Position numbers and translations under genes: made by a program. The notes beneath the pieces are model-generated. The model was not told the DNA's origin. It made no database searches and saw only the letters and a list, made by a program, of their open reading frames with translations. Shown piece by piece: positions 50,201 to 61,646 of a DNA stretch of 64,000 bases; positions within the stretch are counted from its first letter, which is position 1, and each line of letters starts with the position of its first letter. Source of the DNA: Rotaria sp. Silwood1 (Eukaryota; Rotifera; Eurotatoria; Philodinida; Philodinidae); NCBI GenBank assembly GCA_905250075.1, contig CAJNOP010000042.1, positions 721,152 through 785,151 on the forward strand. The letters are read 5' to 3'.

Positions 50201-52080
50201 GAAAATCTATAACTTTTTCAATGTATGAAAAATTGTAACAACGATACAATATTTCGAAATAAAAGAAGAAATTTAGATTTCTCTATCATCTATTGACATA
50301 AAGAAACACTAGATTTGTTCTATTACTTTTTAACATCATGTTTAGTTGTTCAATATTACTGTATTTTTGTCCTTGTTATTGATCTTTTAGTGCATCTAAA
50401 ACATTTTTGTATAGGCTAGACGTCAGTTAGGTTGTCAGCACAGTTTATCGATCTAATTTGTTTCATAAAAAAATATTTAACCATTCATACAGAAAAATTT
50501 CGCAATCATTGAAAACGTTATATATCTTATCTTTATAACTTTTCAGTATTAAGTCGGTATATTAACTTGCTAAAGTTTTAAACAGTTTATTTTTTATTGA
50601 ATTTGAGAATGACGTATTAAAAAGTTGTTTCGCAACTCAGAATTCCCTCATGTCCATCACAGGTTATAAATAACTCATTTTTGAATGTTTTTTCGCTAAG
50701 AAAAATCGAAAAATATTTCGGAAGGAAGAGACAATCACCTCTAATGCCACCCCGTTTTTTTCGAAGATTTGGAAGAATGGCTCATCAGCAATATTTGAAG
50801 CTTTCACGATAGATACATATCGATGATTAAAACAACATGTTTTTATAGACTTCAACTCTTCAGATAGGTTCTTCTAGTAGATATCCGAGTTGCAAACTAA
50901 ATACTGTTTGAGATGCCTACGTTTTTATGACTTTTTTTAATCCCCTTCTTTTCGGAGAACAAGATCAAAACACTGAGCGTACTTCCACATTTTCTCTCCG
51001 ACTAAAGTAATTGAAAAATGGCCATGTTTAGTGGTGTTAGAGGTACACGAAACATGCTCTAAGCACCTTTGAAATGAGAAATAATCATTATCATTAGAGG
51101 GATTTCGCATTAAGAGAATGATTGCAATGCGAACTCTTCTGCATGGGATCTCGAGACTTAGATTTAGTTAAAAACTTAAAAATAAAAAAATTTGATTTTG
51201 TTTTTATTTATTTTTGTAATAAAAAACGTAATTCGCTGATTTTAATGTTCCATTGTTAACGTGCAGGGAAAGTTAACAAATTAATGATTTTGCTATTTAA
51301 TTAAATTCTTGACGATATATTTGGTGTGCTGTTCTTCAAAAACAGAAACATATTTTTTTGTCCTTAAGAAATAAGTTGACTTTATAAGGAAAATGATGAT
51401 AAACGGTTAGCAGTTTTTTTGCACGGCACTAATATACAATTAGTGTTTTCTTCATATGAACTGCAAACAAGAGTAGTATATTTTTCTATTATACCCATAA
51501 GACAAGTAGAAAAGTAGTTGATTATTCACAACAAATTTTCATAAATAATTTTTGTTAATTTCAGATAAAATTGCATCAACTTTTCAACGCTTAAGCTTTC
51601 AATAGATCAGTTTGTCTTACAGTGATTCAGTAAGAAATCTTTCATATTTGAATTGATATTCTTTTCGAATATAAATAGAATATATCGCTATTATTAGATT
51701 GATGTCTAGAAGAACAAACTGTGATGTACACATTAAAGATTGTCTGATTCGTGTCGTCTGTGATTCAGACGAGGCGAAGATCACAGAAGAATTGACTTGC
51801 ATTATTTAAAAACCTAACAACTATTATTTTTCAAAGCTTTATATTTTCAAATTCTTTTTTCTCTATCCTTTTACACAAAGAAACTTTCTTTGTGGTTAGT
51901 CAAGTCTTCTGCAATCGAGTAGGAATATGTAGGACTAAACAAATTAGTAATATTGGATCCGTTTTCATGTTACTCATATTTTTCAACTCGTTTACATACA
52001 TCTTCATTGGAGCAACGCAAGTTATTTGAATCTATTAGATTCTAAAGTACGCTTTATTCTAGAATATAACGTTATCCCAC
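47250..52080. other. long intergenic region
   Basis: Nearly 5 kb with no gene I can support. Contains copy 2 of the dispersed repeat at 49050-49600. An acceptor-like site (TTATTCTAG ending at 52062) at its end leads into the Thr-rich gene. Confidence 0.4.
49050..49600 (+). repeat. diverged dispersed repeat, copy 2
   Basis: Same orientation and order of matching blocks as 34560-35350: AGAGTAAACTATATT, CTGCATGTGAGGGCATA, ATGTAGAATTGAG followed by AAATTCTAGTCG, and TTACATGCAATTATTT. Heavily diverged, no open frame. Confidence 0.6.
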
Positions 52081-55000
52081 ATGCCAGCGAGACAACAAAT
52101 AACTCTTCAACCTATAAGTCAATCGAATGTCGGGCAAGCTGCTACTTCTGGCTGGGTTGCAGTGACACATGGTACTTGGTACGTACTATTTTCTCTACTA
52201 ACCGATAATTCCAAAACCTTAAACTACTAATTCTTTATTTTTTTAGGGGTCTGCATGCCACAGTCTTAACCGGAATCGGTGCAGTATCAGGTATGGTTGT
52301 GTTTACTACAGTATTTCTTGTGCCCATAATGCTCGTCAACAGCAAATATACGACAATAACCAGTAAATATTGTTCATTCAACAAAATTTGTAAACATTCT
52401 TACTTCTTTCAGCCGCAACCACAACGATGGATACAAATGCTACAGATGTCTCTATCATAACAGATACCACTGTCAGTACAACAAACGTTACGGCAACAGA
52501 CAGTACTACTACAACATCATCAGCGTCTCCGATATCTAATACAAGACAGTTGAATATGACGAAAAATATGAACACTATGGGGACTTCGACGACGACGGCT
52601 CCATCAGATACGACTCGATTTACTACGACGACGGGTGCATCAGATAATTCAAGTACAACCACAAATAATGCAGCCATCGCCATCACGTCAAACACAGAGT
52701 CTACAACTGCCATTAGAGACATTACAATGACAATCCCAACAACGAAAACGACGGCTGACAATACCCATACCACGAAAACAACAGTGCCATATACAATCAT
52801 CAACGCAAAAACTACATACAAGACCATACTTACGACACTCATAGGCGATACCGCAAGTACTGCCCTCAGAACCACCAATGCCAACACGCAACAAATGAAC
52901 ATTATTACAGAAAAAATGACTTCCTACGCTCGCACTACTACTAAAACAACGGACACCGCAACTGATGCAACTGAAAATACAATTTCAACTACAGGCAATA
53001 TTAGTATCATAACTGAAAGTAAAAATACCGGTGCTGTTACAACCGATATCAGGAATGATTCAGTCACTTCAATTACTGTTAGTGAAGATATCAACATGGA
53101 ATCTATCACATCAGCAACCTATACGACTGTTGTCAGCACTCCGACTATAAATTCAACTACCGTTCTTGCAACAACCGATGCGATGATGAGATCTGTTGCG
53201 TGGACGATTTCTACAAACGCCGAAAACACAGCTTCAACCATTCACACTACTGCTACTAATACACAAACCACGACTCAAACTACAGGCAGAGCCAGCACCC
53301 TAAATGGAAGTATAAATTTGAGTACCACTGGCACTGAAACTGCCGCTGATTCAATCAATTCAATTATTGTCAATACAGACCTAAATACAGAATTCACAAC
53401 ATCAGGGACCGATACAACTATTTCTGACACTGAAGCTATTGATTCAACCATTTTTCGTATAAGTACCGATGAGATTAGTAGCTCTCCAACGTGGATGACT
53501 TCTACAATCACTGAAAAGACAACTTCGAACACAGGTACTACTGCTACGAACGAATTAAATTCCACTCATACTACCGTCAGTGTTAATACCATGAATAAAA
53601 GTATATTTTCAAGTGCGACTACTACAATCGAAAGCACCACTGTTTCAAGCACTTCAACTGTTTTAAGCACAGATATCTACATGGATTCTACTTCATCAAA
53701 AACTGAAACGACTTTTGTCACCACGGCAACTATAAATCCAACTAGTGTTCTTACTAATACAAATCAGATGATTATGTCTACAGAAACTGAAAATGAAACC
53801 ACTACTACAGGCATTGCTGCTCCTAACAAAGACACTTCCATTCAAACTACAGTTACTGCTAGTACTATAAATGAAAGCGCAATGCCAACTGGAGCTAGTA
53901 TCGGAAGAAGTACTGTTTTGAGCACTTCAACTATTTTTAGTACCAATTTCAACGTGGACTCTACTTCATCAACCGTTCAAACTGCTGTTGTCGGCACTAA
54001 AGCTATCGATTTCAGTACTGTTCGTATAAACATTGATGAGATTATTAGCTCTACCAAGTTGACGGTATCTACAAACATAGAAAATGCAACTGCTGCCACT
54101 GACACTACTGCTACCAACAGAGAGCTAGCAACTCAAAGTATAAGCAGTCTTAATACTATAAATGAAAGTACAATTTCAAGTGGAGTTACTATTGATAGCA
54201 CTGATGTTTTAAGCACTTCAACTTATTTCAGTACAGGTACCAACACGGACTTCGGATCGTTAAGAACTGAATCGACTTTGGTCGGCACTGAAGCTATGAA
54301 TCCAACTACTGTTCTAACTAGCACCAATCAGATGATAACATCTACTTCCAGGTCGACTTCTAGAAATGCTGAAAATGGAGCGACAATCACGGACACTACT
54401 ACTACCAGCAAAGCTGCATCGAATCAAGCTACAGTTAGTGCTAGTACCATAAATGAACATGTTATGTCAAATACAATTATGATCGGTACTACTACTATTT
54501 CAAGCGCTTCAACTATTTTTAGTACTAATATGAACACGGACTTGACCCCATTAAAAGTTAAAACGGCTCTTAGCAGCACTGGAACTGCCAATTCAACTAG
54601 TTTTGGCATAAGTACCAATGAGATGAGTGCGTCTACAACGTGGATGGTTTCTGCAAAAGCTGAAAATGTAACTTCAACGACTAGTGCTCCCATTGTAAAG
54701 ATAGAAAGTAGCCCATCAGCTAGCGATAGTAATCCTACTTTTATTGAAACAATTAATTCAATCACTAGTCAACCTCGCATCGTCAGTCAAACCAATAGTG
54801 CAGCGGCTGTCGTTACCAGCATCGCAGACATTAATACTCCCACTACGATGTCGTCTTCTACAACAACTGAGGGTACATCTTCAAGCTCTGACACTACTGC
54901 TATCGACACTGAAGCCATTATGTCAACAACTAAGATTGGTATTACTTACATTAAAAATAATGCATCAGCTCGTGCTGCTACTACTGGCATGGTTGAAAAG

Positions 55001-58000
55001 ACGAATTTCATGAGTGATGCTGTTTTCACTACAACTGAAAGTTCCACTTGGCGAAATAGTACAATTGTGACTTCCAACGAAGTTAGCAGCGTAGTTGTTG
55101 AAAGCAGTTATGCCACTGAAACTACTGGTAGTGGTACTATTATTAATGAAATTGGTATTCCATTTTCTGCTACCACTATTTTGATTTCTGACATGACTAC
55201 TACAAGTAGTGAGGCGACGGTAACGGCTGATGTTAGTTCTGCTTCCTCGATTGAGTCTACGACTGTAACAAGCAGTAGTACTATCAACACAAGCAAATCT
55301 AACATTTCAATTGCTACTACTACTTTGACCTTCACTGCACCTACTAATACAACCACTGATGCGGCAACGCTAAAAACTGGAACTATCAGCGGTGAAACTA
55401 CGATAGTTAGCGCTTATCGAAACAATATCACCGTTGAAACTACAGCTGCTGTCAGTGTCAAAACTAACCCCGCCACTGAAATTATTAATTCCGCTGCACA
55501 TAATACCACTGTCATTAGTGATATCATACATTCAAGTGCTTCTACTGACACTTATAGCATGGAATCAATCAGTTCTGCCAGTGATATGACAACTGGCATT
55601 AGTGGAAACATCACATCGACTACTCCTGGTGTTGCTATCAATCCTGAAGCTACCAGTTTAAGTTCTGAGTCGGCTATTAACATCACTGTTAATACAACCA
55701 CAAACACTACTACCGACGGGGCTAATACAATCACACCATTTATGACTGCAAATACAAACAATTATGAAACTATCACTTCATTTCTTGCTACTAGTGCTAC
55801 CAACACAGGTTCTAGAATTTCAGTTGTGGATACAAAGATTGCAATTATCGACTCTAGTACTTCAAGTACTGCTACTACTGCTTCAACGAGTCGCAGTACA
55901 GTTATGACCACTGACTTTACTACTTCTCGCACTGATACAAAATTTAGTGTCATTCAGACTAGTAGTTCACCTATTGGCATGACTACTACGACAACTGAAA
56001 GTATTAACTCAATTATTGGCAGTAGTCCTATCAACATGAAAACTAGCACGTCGATCATCGGTTCGAGTACTAAAACCACTGAAGCAAACACAACAATGAC
56101 TGACGGTATTACTGCTAGCATTAGTACCATCACTTCAACTGCCACTTTGACTACTGTCATAACTGAAAATACGATTTCAAGTACAACTACTAGTGTTTCT
56201 AACACTGAACCAGCCACTCCCACTACTGATATTACTAGTATCTCAGCTGAGATTAGTACTTCAATCACTTATAGTGGTACTAGCACCACTGAGTCCATTA
56301 CTACGACCACCGAAACTGTTAACCTTTCCCAAGACAGAAGCCTAACTACCAATGATACTGCAAGTACCATCTTTTATTCTTTTGCAACCATTGCGGAAGT
56401 CGATGGTATCATAACTGAAACTAGTGCTTCAACTGCTGGTACAGCTATCAGTACCGATCAAAGCATAAACCTGACAACAGACACTGAGAGTGTCGATTCA
56501 TCTATTGGTACTACCAGTATTATCTTTGAGAACACCACCGCTTCCAAAGAAGCAGCAGTAACAACTATTGGAATTACGTCCAACGACACTGATACAACTA
56601 CAACTAACGCTGAATCCAATACGTTAGCTATTGCTGCAACAATAATCACATTCGAAACAGGCACTGTAACAACTGGTATAACTACTATACCAGTTAAAAA
56701 AGGCACTTCAGTTATTTTCGCTGGAAGTACCAACACTGAAACTACATCTTCAACTATGAACACTACTACTAATATTATGGAAAGCAGCATTTTACATATT
56801 GCTACTACTGCTGCAACAACCACTGAAATTACAACATCATTTAATCACACGACATCGAGCAGAACGGAAACCACAGCTTCAGCTGATGTTACTACTGCCA
56901 ATCGCAATGAAACTGTCGCTTCAACTATTGATATGCCTGTGATCACCGTAGGAAATATAACTTCAACTTCTAATACCCGGAGTGCTACGAGTGAGAATGC
57001 CATTTCATCTGAAGATACAACTAGTATTTTCATTGAGAATACGATCACTTCCAAGGAAACAACAGCACCGACGATGAGGATTGCGTCTACGAGTATTGAT
57101 ACAACTACAAGTGTCATGAAAACTAGTACTACAGCCACTGAAACTAGCATATCATCTATTGATGATATAACAATCACAGTCACAACAACCACATCAACGG
57201 CAGCTACAACTAGTACGACTATGGAAAATGAAACTTCAACTATTGATGACACTACTGTCACCAGTAAAACTCCCGCTTCAACGACTGATAGTAGTACTAC
57301 GATGACTCAAACTAGCACATCAATGGCTGCCACTACAACCGTCGCTGAAACAACTTCAAGTATTACCATTACTAGCAGAACTGAGACTACGACTACATCC
57401 ACGGAAGGAAATACATTTATCATGGAAATTACGAGTCGTGCCGATGCAATCACTCCAACAATTACAGAAACTGTTATGACAACTCATGAAACTAGCAATT
57501 CAATTACTATTACAGGTGCCATGACTCATGCAGCTAAGACTTCAACTAATGATAATAATACCACCTACGAAACTATCACTTCAGCCACTGAAGGTATCAG
57601 TTCAGCTGCTGATACTACTATTATTAACACTGAGACCGCGACCAATCTGATTGAAACAAATACAAGCACTAGAAGAACTGTAGCTACTGCCGCTGCGACT
57701 ACAGATAGCATCATAGGAAGCACTGCTGGCATTTCGACCGATAATGCCACTACTACTATCTATGGAACTACGATTCTAGCTACTGTCGGTAGTACTATTA
57801 TCACTAAGGCGATCACTTTAATGACTGATCCAAATGTTATCACTAGTGAGAATACCACGCCAACTGCTGCTATTGTTACTACCACAAAGGAATTTACTGC
57901 TTCAACTAATGACACTACTACTACCGTCGTTGAACCTGTCAAGTCAACTATTGTAGCTACTACTTGGATCGCTGAAGTTAACACTTCGCGCAACGAACAT

Positions 58001-61000
58001 ACTGTTAGCACAACTGAATTTACTGTTTTAATTACCGATATGATTAGCATCACAAATAGAACTAGTACTTCCAACACTAATTCAACTATAACTTCGAACG
58101 AAACGACCACTTCAATTACTGACATAACTTCCAGCATTAGTGAGCCTAGCACTTTAGCCATTGACAAGACGATACACACCACTGTCAGAAGTGCATCATA
58201 TGCGAGTGATAGTAATATCACCATTGAACCTGCTATTACAACAACTGGCACTACTTTTATGACTCGTGAAATCAACATGTTCACTACTCCTACTACTACT
58301 GAGCTATCTAAAATTACCAGCTCTACTAGTGTTTCTAATTTTAGTTCTGCTGGAGATGCTACTTTAACTACTGCTACTACTGCTGGATTCAACATTTCAT
58401 CCATTCAAAGTACTTCTATCACCACTGAAACTAAAGTCTTAAGCACTGCTACTACTAGAACTACAAGTCAAACTATTGTCTCAGGTATTTTCATGACTAC
58501 TAAGCCCAATGAAACCACCACTTCAAGGATAGGCAACAATTTTACCACTGTACAAACTGACATTTCAATGACAGCCGCCATTACAACCCCCACTCAAATA
58601 ATGACTTCAAAAACTGATACAGCAATAGGTACCGTTGAAACTAAGTTTCTCACTACTGCTTATACCACTACCACAGAAACTCCAATAGCAACTACTGCAA
58701 GTGACACAACAACGACAAAGACGGCTACTGAAAGTATCATGACCATCATCATGGCGATCACCGGAAGCACTACAATGAATACGATGGTGACCTCTAAGAG
58801 TACCACAACGACGACAATGTGGACATCTGAAAGCACCATGACAACCCCGATGGTGACCACTGAAAGTACCACGACAGTGACAATGTGGACTTCTGAAAGT
58901 ACCACAACAACCACAATGGTTACCATTGTCAGTACTACGACAACGACGATGCCGATTACTAATAGTTTCATGCCAAGACCTATTCCGACTACTGAAAGCA
59001 CCATAACAACCACAATGACAACTACTGAAGGTGTTACGACAACGACGATGGCGACTTTTGAACGCGCCGCGACAACGACAATCGCGACCACTCAAAGCAC
59101 CACGACAACGGCAATTTGGACTTCTGAAAGTGTCACGGTAGCCACAATGGTTACTATCGTAAGTACCATGACAACAACGCTGGTCACTACTGAAAGCACC
59201 ACGACAACCACCATCGCAACTACCGAAAGTAACATGACAACCCCAATGCCCACGGCTGAAAGTATCGCGACAATGACAATGTGGAATTCAGTAAATACCA
59301 TAACAACCACCAAGGCAACTACTGAAAGTGTCACCACAACGACGATGGTGACCACTGAAAATGCCATGACAAGCACAGTGGTGAGTACTGAAACTTCCAC
59401 GACAGCGACGATGAGGACTACTGAAAGTGGCCTGACAAACACAATACTGACTACTGAAAGTGGCACGACAACAGCAATGGTGACTACTGAAAGTACTACG
59501 ACAACGACACTGGCGACCACTGAAAGTACCCCGACAATGACGATGGTCACTACTGAAACCACCACGACAACCACAATGGCAACTACTGAAAGTACCATGA
59601 CAACTTCAATGGCGACCTCTGAAAATATCACGACAACAATAATATGGAATTCTGTAAGTACCACGGCAACCACAATGGTTACTGTTGAAAGTACTACGAC
59701 AACGACAATGGCGACCACTGAAAGTAGCACAACAACGACAATGTGGGCTTCTGAAAGTATCATGACAGCGACAATGGGCACATCCAAAAGAACCATGACA
59801 GGGACGATGGCGACCACTGAAAGTATCACGATTCAGATGAACGTGACCACTGAAAACCCCATAACAAGCACAATGACGACTATTCAAAGTACCATGACAA
59901 CGATGTCGGCGACTACTGACAGTACTATGACGAGGACAGTGGCCACTACGGAAAGTACCATGAGCACCACAATGCTGACTACTGAAACAGGCACGACGAC
60001 GACGGTGACCACTGAAAGCACTACGACAACGACGATGGTCACCACTGAAAGTCCCATGACAAACACAATGGTGACTACTGAAATTATTATGGCAACCATA
60101 ACAGCAACTACTGAAATTGACACGACAGCGACGATGAGGACTGCTGCAAGTGCTGCAACAACGACAAAAGCGACTACTGAAAGGGGCATGACAACGACAA
60201 TGGCGACTACTGAAAGTACTACAACAACGACACTGGCGACCACTGAAAGTACCCGGACAATGGCGATGGACACTACTGAAAGCACCATGACAACCACAAT
60301 GGTAACTACTGAACGTATCATGACAACTCCAATGGCGACCGCTGAAAGTATCACGACAACGACAATGTGGAATTCTGTAAGTGCCACGGCAACCACAATG
60401 GTTACTATTGAAAGTACTACGACAACGACAATGGCGACTACTGAAAGTAGCACAACAACGACAATGTGGGCTTCTGAAAGTATCATGACAGCGACAATGG
60501 GCACATCAGAAAGAACCATGACAGGAGCGATGGCGGCCACTGAAAGTATCGCGATTCAGACGAGCGTGACCACTGAAAACGCCATAACAACCACAATGGC
60601 GACTATTCAAAGTACCATGACAACGATGTCGGCGACCACTGAAAGTACTATGACCACGACAATGGCCACTACGGAAAGTATCATGAGCACCATAATGATG
60701 ACTACTAAAAGTGGCACGACGACGACGATGGCGACTACTGAAAGTGCGATAACCACCGCAATGGTGACTACTGAAAGTTTCACGATAAAGACGATGAGAA
60801 CTACTGAAGTTGTTGTGACAACGACGATGAGGACTACCGAAACTGCCACGACAACGACGATGGCGACCACTGAAAGTACTACGACAACGACGATGGTCAC
60901 CATGAAAAGTCCTATGACAAACACAATGATGACTACTGAAATTACCATGACAACCGTAACGGCAACTACTGAAAGTGTCACGACAACGACGATGGCGACC

Positions 61001-61357
61001 ACTGAAAGTAGTACGACAACCACGATGTTGAACACTGAAAATGTCACGCCGACGACAATTTGGATTTCTGAGCGTACCACGGCAACCACAATGCTTGCTA
61101 TTGAAACTGCCACGGCAACGAGGATGTCGACCACTGAAAGTGCCACAACAACGACAATGTGGACTTCTGAAAGTACTATGAGAACCGCAATGGCAAGTAC
61201 TGAAGGTGCCGGAACAACGCCGATGGCAACTACTGAAAGTATCACTAGCACAATGATGGTGAGTACTGAAAGTACCACGACAACAACAACGGTAACTACT
61301 GAAAGTACCACGACAACGACAACAACAACCACAACAACGACAACAACAACCACAACC

Positions 61358-61411
<54 letters not shown>

Positions 61412-61646
61412 ACAACAACAACGACAACCACAACAACGACAACAACAACGACAACGACAACCACAACCACAACAACAACGACAACAACAACAACAACGAC
61501 AACAACAACGACAACGACAACCACAACCACAACAACAACGACAACAACGACAACGACAACAACAACAACGACAACCACAACAACAACAACAACCACAACA
61601 ACAACAACGACAACTACAACAACGACAACCACAACTTCAACAATAA
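52081..61646 (+). CDS. giant Thr-rich type II membrane protein, 3' partial
   Basis: Three exons are visible: 52081-52178, 52247-52362 and 52413-61646. They are joined in frame over introns of 68 and 50 nt, giving at least 3,149 residues. Residues 1-38 are a short cytoplasmic tail; 39-62 (VLTGIGAVSGMVVFTTVFLV and on) form a membrane helix without a cleavage site, so the protein is type II. Everything after it is Thr/Ser-rich, mucin-like, with scattered NxT/NxS sites and almost no Cys or aromatic residues. The repeat section has layers: ~94-aa units, then a less ordered section, then 11-aa units and a 110-Thr run. The long exon ends at a donor (CAATAA then GTGAGTCTTAC, exon end 61646); reading through gives only SESYKL and a stop. 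Related bdelloid proteins usually continue with an extracellular domain such as NHL repeats; none is visible downstream. The first ATG follows an acceptor (ATTCTAG) by 18 nt. Confidence 0.85.
53120..54700 (+). repeat. ~94-aa coding tandem repeat
   Basis: Within the Thr-rich exon, units of about 285 bp recur, each containing a block like VLSTSTIFSTN. The blocks occur near 53641, 53917, 54202 and 54490, with older copies upstream, followed in each by TxxNQM/TDEI and an ENxTxTxTTATN-type segment. The copies are diverged but stay in frame. Confidence 0.65.
58760..61300 (+). repeat. 33-bp coding minisatellite with higher-order copy
   Basis: About seventy-five units encode the 11-mer M-x-T-T-E-S-x-T-T-T-T (e.g. 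MATTESTTTTT, MWTSESTTTTT). A higher-order duplication of 723 bp is visible. The segment beginning TGGAATTCTGTAAGT at 59645 recurs at 60368, with the same following order (MWASESIMTATMGTS, then MATIQSTMTTMSATT). The period is 241 codons because one unit lacks a residue. A third, more diverged start (TGGAATTCAGTAAAT) lies near 59281. Confidence 0.8.
61307..61636 (+). repeat. (ACN)110 poly-threonine tract
   Basis: 110 consecutive Thr codons, mainly ACA, ACG and ACC, with only a few ACT. The mixed codons show the tract is not a pure trinucleotide repeat. The antisense strand reads as poly-valine. Confidence 0.93.

Noticed and set aside
60607..61632. 341-codon minus-strand frame of mostly valine, and similar antisense frames through 52378-61613
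   Set aside because: They are the complement of in-frame ACN repeats (NGT reads Val/Ser/Cys/Arg and rarely stops). They lack splice sites or domains and mirror the Thr-rich gene.
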